From: a virus | Reading direction: 5' to 3' (one strand) | IMG/VR virus record: IMGVR_UViG_3300033150_001065 | Span: 1-40,403 of that record | DNA: 40,403 nt | Part shown: piece by piece, positions 1-9,700 of the stretch | Layout: every line of letters starts with the position of its first letter | Numbering within the stretch: the first letter of the stretch is position 1 | Notes under the pieces: generated by a model | What the model was told of the DNA's origin: nothing | Database searches by the model: none | What the model saw: only the letters and a program-made list of their open reading frames with translations | Translations under genes and position numbers: made by a program

Positions 1-267
1 AACACAGACAATATAGTCTACTTGTTGGGTGATGATGCATACCAAGCTAGTAGTATTGGTCACATACTATACAACAACTATGGATGCAAGATATGGATAC
101 TCCGTAAACCAGATGACCTGTGTGGGTTAAAGAACCCGCTCGTTATATTGTGTGGGTTATACTGGAGGAGGAAGGACTACAAAAACTTTTACGATATGTT
201 TATGTCTACTGGCGCAAATGTTGTTACGTGGTTAAAGCTCATAGCAGATGGGGTGGTTGAAAGATGA
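1..267 (+). CDS. Hypothetical protein, 5'-truncated by window edge
   Basis: The reading frame is open from base 1 with no start or upstream stop, so the gene begins outside the window. A TTG at 22 is in frame but has no ribosome site. The visible 88 residues hold a glycine/aspartate turn near the edge (LLGDDAYQ) and alternating hydrophobic stretches, consistent with an alpha/beta fold, but no catalytic motif I can name. The stop overlaps the start of the next gene (ATGA at 264-267), so the two are translationally coupled. Function unknown. Confidence 0.6.
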   Translation, partial: NTDNIVYLLGDDAYQASSIGHILYNNYGCKIWILRKPDDLCGLKNPLVILCGLYWRRKDYKNFYDMFMSTGANVVTWLKLIADGVVER

Positions 268-581
268 AAGGTTTAAGTGCAAAACCATTACAGCTAATGT
301 ACGAACAGGCAAGACAGGAATATGCAGGATCTTCAGAAAATAACGGATGTATTTTTTGTAGAAATGCTGTTAATTCTAGGATATTTACAATTAAACTTGA
401 TGACGCAAGAAAGAATAGAACGTGTGGGATAAACCATAATAAAACAAATGTTTACACATCTTTGTGTGATTTTTGTTGGCATGCCATGGTTAACGGATTA
501 GATAGAGTTGATGAGTTTGGGTGTGAGTGTCTCGGTAAAACATCCAAGAATAAAATTGATAACCCATTTAATTATTACTAA
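264..581 (+). CDS. Small Cys-motif protein, member of a paralogous phage family
   Basis: This 105-residue protein has the layout of the four proteins encoded at 38539-40382: an N-terminal amphipathic helix ending in an A-R-x-x-Y pattern, then a CxxC (CIFC), a second CxxC (CDFC) after a spacer of about 40 residues, and a single late Cys followed by a Gly (GCECLG). The paired cysteines suggest one structural zinc site. Unlike the relatives, its helix is preceded by a short extension and its spacer carries an additional Cys. The start ATG overlaps the previous stop. No enzymatic motif is visible. The family link is my alignment by eye; zinc binding is inferred. Confidence 0.7.
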   Translation: MKGLSAKPLQLMYEQARQEYAGSSENNGCIFCRNAVNSRIFTIKLDDARKNRTCGINHNKTNVYTSLCDFCWHAMVNGLDRVDEFGCECLGKTSKNKIDNPFNYY

Positions 582-594
582 CAATGGAGGTATC

Positions 595-1002
595 ATGAAA
601 AGAGTAATACTGTTTTTGTTTGCAATCATGTTTTTGTTTGGTTGTATGACAACTGGGAAAAAGATAAACATGGATAATGTTAAAAAAATTAAAGTCGGAG
701 TCTCAACAACATCGGATGTTGTTTCATTGCTTGGCAAACCACAACAAATCACAGAAAACTCTGATGGAGATATTATATTTGAATATAAATACTCAAGGTC
801 AACAGTAAAAGCACAAACACTTATTCCAATAGTTGGTGGTTTTGTTGGTGGCGTTAACACCCAAAACCAAACAGTTAAAATAGTGTTTGATAAAAATGGT
901 GTGGTAAAGGAGATATACAAAAGCTATGGCTCTGACGAAATGAAACAAAACCTTGAGGCTGGTACTGGTGCAAAAAATCCAGACATAACGGAATCAAGAT
1001 AA
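595..1002 (+). CDS. SmpA/OmlA (BamE)-like outer-membrane lipoprotein
   Basis: This 135-residue protein starts with MKR, then a hydrophobic segment ending in a lipobox-like LFGC near residue 17, so it should be exported, lipidated and held in a membrane. The ATG at 595 follows GGAGG; longer in-frame starts lack a ribosome site. The mature part reads VGVST.SDVVSLLGKPQQ, which matches the family signature of SmpA/OmlA/BamE domains (G-x-S/T...dV...LGkP). BamE is an accessory lipoprotein of the outer-membrane beta-barrel assembly machine in Gram-negative bacteria. A phage copy could alter the host envelope or block superinfection, as phage lipoproteins such as T5 Llp do; that role is inference. 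Confidence 0.8.
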   Translation: MKRVILFLFAIMFLFGCMTTGKKINMDNVKKIKVGVSTTSDVVSLLGKPQQITENSDGDIIFEYKYSRSTVKAQTLIPIVGGFVGGVNTQNQTVKIVFDKNGVVKEIYKSYGSDEMKQNLEAGTGAKNPDITESR

Positions 1003-1023
1003 TAAAACTTATTGAAGCAAAAA

Positions 1024-1044
1024 GGGGGAGCAACCTGCTCCCCC
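1024..1044. terminator. Hairpin terminator between convergent units
   Basis: Perfect 9-bp GC-rich stem (GGGGGAGCA / TGCTCCCCC) with a 3-base loop. Read on the minus strand the stem is followed by CTTTTTG, a short U-run, so it fits a rho-independent terminator of the leftward block. On the plus strand the trailing sequence is ATCTTATT, which is weaker. It lies exactly between the convergent stops at 1002 and 1057. Confidence 0.8.
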
Positions 1045-1056
1045 ATCTTATTACCC

Positions 1057-1254
1057 TCATGTGTCACACAATTCTAACGGATCTTTTATCGTACAAACCT
1101 TTGGCTCCTCTTTTATTCTTACGTTGCTGTCCCCCACTATCTGTCTATAACCAGCAGGCTTACCACACCTACAGGTCATGCGTAAATCAAACGGAGCAAG
1201 CACCTCTATCTTTGCTAGCTCACCACATCGTGGGCAAAAAACCATCATAGTCAT
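1057..1254 (-). CDS. Small zinc-ribbon protein
   Basis: A 65-residue protein with CPRC and CRCG knuckles about 20 residues apart (residues 7-30), the arrangement of a minimal zinc ribbon. The start at 1254 overlaps the upstream stop (ATATGA) and sits behind AGGAGG, so the longer in-frame start at 1290 is unlikely. It is the last gene of the leftward block, directly before the terminator. It could bind nucleic acid or host protein; nothing in the sequence decides this. Confidence 0.7.
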   Translation of the reverse strand: MTMMVFCPRCGELAKIEVLAPFDLRMTCRCGKPAGYRQIVGDSNVRIKEEPKVCTIKDPLELCDT

Positions 1255-1463
1255 ATCACTTCCTCCTGCCCACACTCGGGGCACAGCCAAAAACGTTCCG
1301 GCTCTGTGTACTCCTCCCTAGATTCTACAAACTCACACATATCGTTTATGTTTAAATCTATCTCCATCTCACACAGATAACACGTTGGTATACCAAGCAA
1401 CGAATCCAACCTGTGTACACTGTAGTCGTAGTCACTTTCATCCATTCCGTAGTAATCAACCAC
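1251..1463 (-). CDS. Small acidic zinc-ribbon-like protein
   Basis: A 70-residue acidic protein with CYLC near residue 28 and CPEC near the C terminus, giving the four cysteines of a possible zinc site. The GTG start at 1463 lies in the last codons of the upstream gene, behind a GGAGGGGAGG ribosome site. An ATG at 1445 is an alternative start. The stop overlaps the ATG of the next gene. Function unknown. Confidence 0.65.
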   Translation of the reverse strand: MVDYYGMDESDYDYSVHRLDSLLGIPTCYLCEMEIDLNINDMCEFVESREEYTEPERFWLCPECGQEEVI

Positions 1464-1650
1464 TTATGTTAACCTCCCCTCCTTTCTCACCGGAGAAACT
1501 TATGTAGATGTATTCTTTATCAAACTCATCGTATGCGTCTTTCAGCATCTCTGCTATTGACGGCGCCTCCTCCCTCTTCATTACCAGTGCCAGGTGGTCT
1601 TTCCCCCCACAAACCCTAAACAGTACACTTGTAGGTTGTCTTTTATTCAC
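1456..1650 (-). CDS. Hypothetical small protein
   Basis: A 64-residue protein starting with GTG inside the junction GATAGTGAATAAA, which also holds the stop of the upstream membrane-protein gene. An AAAGGAGAG ribosome site precedes it. The sequence has a central acidic helix (EEAPSIAEMLKDAYDEF) flanked by beta-type segments. No family recognised. Its end overlaps the next gene by 8 bases, so expression is probably coupled. Confidence 0.6.
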   Translation of the reverse strand: MNKRQPTSVLFRVCGGKDHLALVMKREEAPSIAEMLKDAYDEFDKEYIYISFSGEKGGEVNISG

Positions 1651-1813
1651 TATCTCTCTCCTTTATTCTCGCCCATCCTCGAACCCACAGCTCACAAACT
1701 ATTGTATCAAATAACCAAGAAAGCTTAAAGAGTACCAACGAAATAAGGTGCACAGTGTAGAAAATAGCCACCCTGGCAACCCTTCCTATGTAATATAGTA
1801 TCCTACTACCCAC
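1643..1813 (-). CDS. Small membrane protein (56 aa)
   Basis: An uninterrupted 56-codon frame starts with GTG at 1813, eight bases after GAGGAG, and ends at the TAA in 1643-1645. It fills a gap that otherwise has no gene. Residues 8-40 are a long hydrophobic stretch (YYIGRVARVAIFYTVHLISL...) that could form one or two membrane helices, followed by a basic tail (RGWARIKERDSE). It lies downstream of the holin and endopeptidase genes, so a lysis accessory role (second holin, antiholin or spanin subunit) is possible but unproven. The stop overlaps the GTG of the next gene. Confidence 0.65.
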   Translation of the reverse strand: MGSRILYYIGRVARVAIFYTVHLISLVLFKLSWLFDTIVCELWVRGWARIKERDSE

Positions 1814-1836
1814 AACAAGATCTCCTCTCTACGTCG

Positions 1837-2244
1837 CTATTTGCGGCCTATATGGCCGGATAAAAGTGACAGCAGTTGTCTGTATTGTTTGAAGCCTATG
1901 CTCTCCACAACTCTCGTTGTTAACTCCTCAATGTACTCTTCGTCTTCATTGGGAAAGAATATGTGTAATACTTCATGTATCAGTGCTATCAGTATAGATC
2001 CCCTCGGGTCAAGAGATATCCTGTAGATGGTACCGTCAGTGTCTGTTTCGAACAACTCAAAGGTACCTATCACATCTTCCTCTGGAATGAGAGAGAACCT
2101 TATCAACAGGTTTTCGTTGTACCTGAGAAACTCTAACATCTCATCCCAGAACGTATCAACATCCAAACCTATCTTTGAGTTGACAACAACAACATCTTCT
2201 TCAACCAAGATCTGTGCGCTATTTTCTGTGTTGTAGTTATCCAT
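1837..2244 (-). CDS. HExxH putative zinc metallopeptidase
   Basis: A 135-residue protein with HEVLH in a hydrophobic helix (residues about 89-93), followed after about 10 residues by an acidic stretch (NEDEEYIEE) that could supply the third zinc ligand, as in small gluzincins. The N-terminal half has no recognised domain and no signal peptide. The start at 2244 lies in the last codons of the holin gene, behind AAGGAAG. Similar short HExxH proteins occur in phage genomes without a clear role. Substrate unknown; activity is inferred from the motif alone. Confidence 0.65.
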   Translation of the reverse strand: MDNYNTENSAQILVEEDVVVVNSKIGLDVDTFWDEMLEFLRYNENLLIRFSLIPEEDVIGTFELFETDTDGTIYRISLDPRGSILIALIHEVLHIFFPNEDEEYIEELTTRVVESIGFKQYRQLLSLLSGHIGRK

Positions 2245-2641
2245 TGCCGTTCTTCCTTTTCATCATGAAGTCACCAAACTTCCTGAACCCAAAGCTAGCA
2301 GCCACCGCTATCCCAAATGCAGCCTTGTACCAATCAGGGGTCTGCTGTAGGGATATGAACCCTTTGGTGACGTACACATCCCATCCAGGTATGAAACACA
2401 AAATAGCTGGTATACTGAGTAAAATTACGAACCACTCATCCTTCCATGAGGTTTGGCTACCCCTGGCCTGGACCATATCCCAGTCTATGTCGCCAGTTGC
2501 TATCTTGTCTTTGAGTTGTATCGCCCCGGTTACCTTGGCCTTCTCTATTTCCAGCTTGAGTTTTTGCTGTATGTGTTTACGCTCAAAGAATCCGCTTACC
2601 AAACTGCCAACCGTACCTAGTATAGCAGCAATAGGAAACAT
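2237..2641 (-). CDS. Holin-like membrane protein (GTA holin 3-TM type)
   Basis: This 134-residue protein has an N-terminal hydrophobic segment (FPIAAILGTVGSLVSGFF), a charged helix, then W-K-D-E-W followed by a strong membrane helix (FVILLSIPAILCFI), and a third hydrophobic segment (AAFGIAVAASFGF) with a basic tail. The pattern, including the Trp/Glu before TM2, matches the 3-TM holin family found in gene-transfer agents and many phages. Holins form inner-membrane holes that time lysis. The M23 endopeptidase two genes upstream supports this. The start overlaps the previous stop. Confidence 0.7.
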   Translation of the reverse strand: MFPIAAILGTVGSLVSGFFERKHIQQKLKLEIEKAKVTGAIQLKDKIATGDIDWDMVQARGSQTSWKDEWFVILLSIPAILCFIPGWDVYVTKGFISLQQTPDWYKAAFGIAVAASFGFRKFGDFMMKRKNGNG

Positions 2642-2943
2642 TACTCACCCCTTTCTACCGGACCTGGTTGTGGATTAGGGTCCGGTGTGTAATTGGTTCT
2701 CATAAACTCCATCTCATACTCTACCTCGTCCAACTGTTTCAGTAGACGAGCCCTCTTACTTTTCAGATACCTCCAATAATCTGCCATGGCGTCCATGGCC
2801 TCCTCGTGAAAGTCACCGTCTTTATCGAGAATAATTCTATCCGAAAACGCTGGGTGTGTTTCGCCTACAACAAGATAAACATCCCCAATATCCTTAACCT
2901 CCACATCAATCAGTGACCCCCTATACATCTTGTAAAGCTTCAT
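2641..2943 (-). CDS. Hypothetical protein in lysis block
   Basis: A 100-residue soluble protein with a beta-rich N-terminal half, a helical region (FHEEAMDAMADYWRYLKSKRARLLKQLDEVEYEMEFM, residues about 46-81) with coiled-coil character, and a proline-rich tail. The ATG follows GGAGGGATC. It sits between a weak terminator hairpin and the holin gene. Not recognised. Confidence 0.6.
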   Translation of the reverse strand: MKLYKMYRGSLIDVEVKDIGDVYLVVGETHPAFSDRIILDKDGDFHEEAMDAMADYWRYLKSKRARLLKQLDEVEYEMEFMRTNYTPDPNPQPGPVERGE

Positions 2944-2965
2944 GATCCCTCCAGTGACGAAAACA

Positions 2966-2983
2966 GGGAGCCGATTGGCTCCC
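2966..2983. terminator. Intergenic hairpin, possible leaky terminator
   Basis: Perfect 7-bp stem GGGAGCC / GGCTCCC with a 4-base loop in the gap between the endopeptidase stop (3019) and the next gene start (2943). On the minus strand it is followed by TGTTTTCG, a weak U-run, so partial termination or mRNA 3'-end protection is plausible. Confidence 0.5.
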
Positions 2984-3018
2984 CGGTTTACCAGGTTGTT
3001 TCCCGATTTTCCTAGTTA

Positions 3019-3447
3019 TTACATGAACACATACGGATTAATAAAATATTTTCCCCCCCATACGTAAATGAAGTTTTTTTGTATTTCAATTTCCAGGTGT
3101 ATGTGTGGTGTCATCCCTGGATATTTGACAGAGATGTCTTGTGCTATACCTATCATGTCCCCACGCCTTATAGCCTGTCCTGGTTTAAATTCTTCTGGTT
3201 CCAAGTAGAACATTTTGATAGTGAACCCCACCTTGGCGACCAGTAATACACCACTATACTCTTCACCAGAATACGGTATAGCTACCCTTGAGAAGTGGCA
3301 ATCACATGGGGCAATAACGCTTTGCCCAGGAACACACACAAAGTCTAACCCCCTATGTAATCTGCCACCCCTAGGGGCCATAAAGGTGCCACACCCGTAA
3401 TCGTCTCCTTCTCTTACTCTGCCACCAGTGGGATTAATGATTCTCAT
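3019..3447 (-). CDS. M23-family metallo-endopeptidase (endolysin)
   Basis: A 142-residue LytM/M23 domain with the family's two zinc motifs: HRGLD (H31, D35) and HIH (H115-H117) near the C terminus. M23 enzymes cut peptide cross-links in peptidoglycan. The middle motif, usually YxHL, reads MFYLEP here, so that His is absent. The ATG at 3447 follows AAAGGAGAAG; the longer frame upstream overlaps the previous gene. No signal peptide is visible, so it would need the holin for release. Placed between an XhlA-like protein and a holin, it is the best endolysin candidate in this window. Confidence 0.85.
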   Translation of the reverse strand: MRIINPTGGRVREGDDYGCGTFMAPRGGRLHRGLDFVCVPGQSVIAPCDCHFSRVAIPYSGEEYSGVLLVAKVGFTIKMFYLEPEEFKPGQAIRRGDMIGIAQDISVKYPGMTPHIHLEIEIQKNFIYVWGGKYFINPYVFM

Positions 3448-3460
3448 TTCTTCTCCTTTC

Positions 3461-3718
3461 CTAGAACATACCTGACAATTTTGCCACCAGCGCTGCCAAG
3501 CCACCGCCCAGTATTCCCCACTGGATTTTTACGTGGGTGCCTTGGCGTTCTACTTTTCCCCTTAAACCGTCTTTACCGGACAGGGTATCTTTTACCTCCT
3601 TTAGATCATCGCACACAGTCAGCAACCTTTCATTCATGACCGCTATTGTAGCGGCCACGTCTATATTCTCGCTGTCGATTCCGTCTATTTTATCTACGAT
3701 ACAAGATCTCTCCCCCAT
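3461..3718 (-). CDS. XhlA-like coiled-coil membrane protein
   Basis: An 85-residue protein with a helical, heptad-like region (NERLLTVCDDLKEVKDTLSG) and a single C-terminal membrane helix (WGILGGGLAALVAKLSGMF). This is the layout of XhlA/hemolysin-type phage proteins that assist holin action at the membrane. It is the first gene after the promoter at 3741-3769 and precedes the endopeptidase by 13 bases. The ATG at 3718 has GGAG upstream; a TTG two codons earlier is less likely. Function inferred from layout and position. Confidence 0.65.
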   Translation of the reverse strand: MGERSCIVDKIDGIDSENIDVAATIAVMNERLLTVCDDLKEVKDTLSGKDGLRGKVERQGTHVKIQWGILGGGLAALVAKLSGMF

Positions 3719-3740
3719 TTCCAATCTCCATTATACCTAT

Positions 3741-3769
3741 AGTATAGCACAACACACATTGGTTGTCAA
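3741..3769 (-). promoter_or_regulatory. Sigma70-like promoter of the lysis genes
   Basis: On the minus strand, TTGACA (3769-3764) and TATACT (3746-3741) are separated by exactly 17 bases. The predicted start of transcription is near 3734, just ahead of the gene starting at 3718. The -35 box abuts the stop of the giant gene, so lysis genes can be transcribed independently of the long virion transcript. Confidence 0.8.
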
Positions 3770-6700
3770 TTAATACCTCTTCTTGAAACGTTTCTTTGTT
3801 CTACTTTTTGACCTTCCAACTCTCTCCGGTTCTTTCTTTTGTTTAGCCCTTACTGGTACGCCAGCGAATGTGGCAGCCACTTCAAGGCTGGTCTTGTCGT
3901 CAAGCGGCATACCAATCAGGGCGTTTAGAGGAATGGGTATTGGTTTACGTGCCAGGTTTATGAGCCTACCGGGCACACTCTCCCACTCTTCTGGTTTATG
4001 CCACGGGTCACCAACGATCTTCCCGCTCATAATCTGGTCCCATGTGGCAAAGTATCTGTCGGCCCAATCACGCCCCTGTACCTGCTCTATAAATGCCTGA
4101 CCAGGTACACTCATTTTATGCTTGATAAAACTGAACGGCTTGGAATACAGGTTCATAATCTCTGCAAAGTGGCCAAACAGGTCCAGGTAATATGTCTGAC
4201 CATCAACACTAAACTTCACCCTGAGATTGTTTTTGCTCTTGGGGTGATCCGGCTCATTGTCCCATGTCCCGTGGCCGTTGAACATGTAATTCATAATCTG
4301 CGAAACTATACCGGTATAGAACAGAACCTTTAGCATGTATTGCATAGCCTCACCCCTTTGAAGACCTGGATCTGCCCCAGTCTCCGCCAGTTTACCAGTG
4401 AAAGCCTCGCTGTAAAACCGCCAGTTTGATTCGGTCCAATCCTGGGCCAGCAGGAATAGCCTGGCAAAATCTTGAGCGGTCCTACTCCTACTCCTCCCAT
4501 GCTGCTTACCACTGAACGGATCGAAGCCAAACTCAAGATTCAGGCCGCCGAAGTTATTATTCATATCTCTGGCAACCCCACGTGCTATATCCCTCCTACT
4601 AACTAACCCCTCAGCTAACAAATCCTTCTGTGCCTCAACCCTCCTCATAAATTCTATTTTAGCTGACAGGGCCTTACTACCACGGAACACTCTATCCCAT
4701 AACGTATAGTCCCAGTTTTGCTCAAAGTTTTTTGCAAGGGCATATGTTTTCTTGAGGATACCCTTGTCTTTACCATATGCCTCCCAATCTTTCAATGACT
4801 CGGTAATGACACGTCCGTAATCCTGAGCAGCGCTCTGACTCAGGGTGAGCCCCTCACTTAGCATGAGGTTTAGGTCGTGATCCTGTTTGAGCACAAGATC
4901 CAATCCCTCCTTAACAATGTCTTTCCATCCATTGACTGGGTCAAACATAAGCCTCTTCAGGTGTGGCGAATCTAGATAGAACATCGCTGTTTGACCAATA
5001 GCCCTAAAATGAAAGGCAGAGTAAGACAGTAATGCTTTCTTCACATGGTAGGTGCCACGCTTTATGGCATATAATGGTTTGCTCTGGACAAATACTGATG
5101 GTGATAGATACCTGTTCAGGTCCCCAGCTATTGATGGGTGGGCCTTTACTGGCAGAAACTCAAGAAGCCACTTCTTGTCTGTCTTTGGATCTGTTTCTCC
5201 ATTACCAAGCGCCTTCTTGTATAAGTTGTTCCTTATTTCTTTCAGCTTGGTGTATCTCATTTTCTTTAGCCAAAAGTTTGGAACCTCCATGTAGTCATCG
5301 TAGCCCGGCTCCATCTCCCACACTATCGCTGGTCTAGTAGTACCATCTTCTTCGGTTATCCTTATCTGCATAAGGTCTTTGATGAAACTCTTATGAGCCA
5401 CAGCCTTGTGGACTGACTCAGCATACACTCTTTGCAGCTTAGATATGTCCATGGTGATCGGCTGAAACCCCTTTGCTATACCCTCAAGAAAACCTTCTGT
5501 AAACTTTCTTTCTTTTGCGTATGGGGTTTTGGGCGTAATTTTCCCAGAGGTCCAGAAGAAGTTTTTTCTTCCACCCTTACCAACTGATTCTCCGCCCATG
5601 ATGTGGTGCACATCCCACATATGGTTTATGTACCCAGACAGTGTGTCGTCTCGTAGACGTGTAAGAACCCCAGCACCTTCAGCGAATATGCCGAGATCCA
5701 GCAGGTGGAGTTGAACGGTTTTAGCTACGTTCTTCTCCTCGTCTGTCATGTTTCTCATTCTATCTACAACTTCTTTATATTTGTCTGGGATTACCTCGTA
5801 GTATTTCTCAACAAGCTCTGGCCTGTCACCATACTCTATGTATAATGACATAGCCCTTCTAAGTTTCTTACCCTCCTTCTTGCTGCCAGCCATCCTGTCT
5901 GTCATTTCTTTGAGGTGATGTGATAGCTGCACCTCATATTCGGTAGCCACATTCTTTGCGGCCCACATCCTCTTCTTGGAATCAAAGTATTGTGCTGGCA
6001 ACTCCTCAAACATATTGTTCTTGTAATCGTTTATGGCACCACGTATTTTCTGGAATAACGACTTCATCTTCTTGTACCCACTCTCCATAGCTTTACCAAG
6101 CTCATAGGTACCCATGAAGCTGAGCGTTGCTCCAGTGTTTGTGCTCATAGCTTCTTCTTTTTTCTCTTCTGAAAACTCCTGCCTCAGCCTAGCTTTTGCT
6201 CCTGGGCTATACTTCTTCCTCTTTCTTAGCCTCTTTATGTCTGCAATATTCCAGTAAAACAGCTTTTCTTCTGGTGTCTTCGTGTCTACTGGTTCACCAA
6301 GATCAGATATTATCCTTCTGTTTATTTCTTCTTGAATCATCTGTTTCTGTTCAACACTATACCCCTTATCTTTTAGCATGTTGTGAAGTGTCTCAAGAGA
6401 CCAGATGTTTTGAAGGGTGTCAATAAATAGCTCGGGCTTTTCCTTTGCTATGTATTCTGATGGTGGGGAGAAGTTTATTTCAAGTGCTGCTTTTTCTACA
6501 GCATCCCACACCTCCTTCTCTGTGTACCCACTCTTCGGCCTGAAGAACCCTTTCCTGTATGTAGCCATACCCCTACTGGCAACCAACTCTTTTGCAGCCT
6601 CTATTATCTTTGAGGACCATGTTGGTATTGTCTTGGGGTAGTATGACTTACCATTCCTCTCAAGCGTTCTTATCCTATGATCCTTGATATGGTTGACAAG

Positions 6701-9700
6701 ATCGGTTGTTATCTCGCCTCTGAGCATCTGGGTGTAATACCCTTTTAATTCAGCCAGTGCTTCTCTTAGATATTTCTGCCTCTTTCTTTCTCTCTTTGTG
6801 TCACCACCACTGGCTATCTTGTCTGACAGTTTGCCCATCTCGTCTTCGAGATATTTGATAAGGTGGCTCTGTTCTTTATCGGTAAGCATGACCACCTTCT
6901 TGTCACCCTTCTCACTTATTTGCTTACCGATTTCTGCTAAAGGGCTTTTCTTATCAAACTGTACTGCTACCGCCCCTGGCGGTAGGTCTTCGGGTATCTT
7001 GTCGGTCACATCCTCGGCTTTAGTTATCTCCTCTACTACCTTCTCGGTCTCCTCGATATTCTCTTGTTTAGCTTCAGCCTTAGCTGGCACAGCCTTGGGA
7101 GTTTTCTTCTTACCGGAAAGCTCTGAATAACTTGGAAATTCTCCCTTATAACCAGCACGTCTAGCAGCAGCCCTCAACTCTTTATAGGCGCTCCTTCTAG
7201 GGAACGGCTTCCCTTTGCCAACATCAACGCCAAAGTATACGCCGTGGTCTTCGTTATACATAACAAACTTTCTACCACCGCTCTTTGGTCTTTCTATTCT
7301 GACTATGTATGAGTTTGTAAGTCTTTCAAATTCTTTTTGTTTTTCTGTTTTGGCTCCTCCGTATGGTTTTGGCTTTTCTGCCTTACCTTCTTTTGGTTTT
7401 GGTTTTTCTGGTTTGGCTGGTTTTTCTGGCTCTGCTACACCCTGGTGTGTGCCAAGCAGTCTGTCCTCAAACTTAGCCATTGTTAGTGTTCGTGGTGACT
7501 TCACCTCGTATGTGTTACCAACAGCATCCTCGAACACATATGTCTTTGCCTTACCCTTGCCTCCTTCTATTGTTTTTACATGGGTAAGATCATACTCTTG
7601 TTTTATTTTATCCAGCACCATTTGTTGGTATGGCTTTGCTGCACCCTCAAGTTTACCAGCTTTTCTCAATGCTCCATTGAGTGCCTTATAGTAATCTTTT
7701 CTCCTGAACGGAGATCCACTTTCCTGTTTTATTGTGTACTCCACTCCAGTTGGTTCGTGCTTGAAGGTTATTGTTTCGTATCCACCCCTTTCTGTATGCT
7801 TGGTTATAATAGAATCAGTATCGTACAGATAATGATCTATCGCCGACCATTTTTCTGAGCTTGCAGTCTCTTTCTCCTTCTCTCCAGGAGAAGTCTTTCC
7901 TTCTGGTTTAACCTCTTTGGTACTCTGTGGTTTAGCTGCCTTTTCCTTCGGCTTCTTCGTTCCTGATTTTTTATCGAAAGCAATTTCCTTAGCCCCCTCG
8001 GGCAGGTTGTCTGGCACATCTGGAAGTCCCGATTCATCGACAGATTCCTCCACTTCTTTCAATATGTCAACTGCTCTTCTGTAGACATCCTTGTCTACCT
8101 CGTTTCTCGCCTTTGCGTGTAGTAACGCTTTCCTTCTCTTTGGACCAAGCGATAGGTCAGAAGCCTCCTGCTTTAACCCTTTGTCTTGTGGATCTATATC
8201 TGCAAGTATCTTTGCTTGCTCTTTAGCTGCTTGCCACCTTAGTTTCCTTAGTTTTTTGATTTCCTTGTTATAAACATCTATCTGTGCCTGCTGCTCTGTG
8301 GTTCTCCTCTTTGCGTACAACACTCTAAGCTGATGCTCTATACTACGTAAAGCAATATTGGCGTCTCTCAATGGTATAACGTCATCAGAAATGCTTTCGT
8401 TTGGTGGCTCTCCGTATGTGCTCCTCTCCTTCTTGAGTTGATCTGCTATTGTTGGTGCTTTCTTTTTTAGCTTTTCGTTTATCAGGTTTGCCTTACGTGC
8501 CTTCAACTCTTTCTTCGAAACCTTGCCTAGACCAACAGGTGGCTCCTCCCTACCAGCTCTTAAACCCTTGTTGGTTCTTTCAATCTTGTTGGCCTTCATC
8601 TTCTTGTCTGCCGTCTCGTGTGACTCCCCATACCCTATCGAGAACCCGGGTTTGTTTATGTAGTCGGTCTCACTGAGAGGAAAGTTTATACTGTTAAGTA
8701 TCTTTCTGGCAGACTGTGCTGTAGCATGAAGCTTCTTCTTGTCGTTGCTTGTTATAACAAACTCGTCTCCATGTATTCTGTACAGAGTTGTACCGTTCTG
8801 TTTCGCCGCAGTCTTCAGGGCGTTGGCAAATAGCTTGATATACTCGTCACCTCTGAATTTACCGAAGTTATCATTGACAAACTTCAGACTATCTATATCG
8901 GCATACGCCACATACTTGTGTGGCTCCTCACTGTGCACCATGGCAGTGAGGTTAGGTAAACCAGTCAGCTCATCTGTCATTACCTTGTTTCTTAATTCAT
9001 GTGTTATCCTTCTCAACTCTTCGATGTCATCTATCTCATCTATCTTCGCCCTGAGAAAATAGTTTTCCCTTCTCTCTTTTTCTGGTACCTCATCCTCTTC
9101 AACCAGCTTTGTTCTTCTACCCTCTCCTTCACCTGGCTTCGGTAATATTTCACCAGCAGCTTCCTTTATTCCCTCACGTCTCTTTGCCTTTGACTCTTTG
9201 AGTTTCTTTTTTACCTCTTCCTTTCTTCTCCTTTTCTCCTCTATAATATTATCTTCTCTGACAACAGCTTGACCAGGTGTCAATCTTTTTGTTACTGGTT
9301 TCTTTTCCTCTTTTTTCTCCTCGGTAAGTTTCGTTTCCTCTTTTGGTTTGGCCTCACCAGGAACCCCACCACCAACCTTGACCAACCCCTTCCATCTTGG
9401 CTCAAGCTTATCGTAATCAACATAAACAAATATCTTGTCTTCTGGTTTCTCAGCCTTCCTAAACTGGAAACTGACTATGTTGCTACCATGTTCACTTGAC
9501 CCACCATCCACTATAACCTGATATTTGCTTTCCATTTCGCCTACAGCCATACCAGACAATATGTCTCTTGCCATGGTAGCTGTTGACCTTACCGCCCTCT
9601 CTTGTGGTTTCTTTTTGGCAACCTTTACTTCGGCCACCTTCTTCTCTTCTTTTTTCTTTGTTTTGGCTTTTTCTTTCTTTTTCTCCGCCCTCTTTCTTTT

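Noticed and set aside
498-920. 140-residue frame on the minus strand
   Set aside because: Antisense to the lipoprotein gene, which has a clear lipobox and family signature.
3461-3718. Spanin pair in the lysis block
   Set aside because: No lipobox-bearing outer spanin overlaps an inner one here; the XhlA-like and short membrane proteins do not have the required layout.
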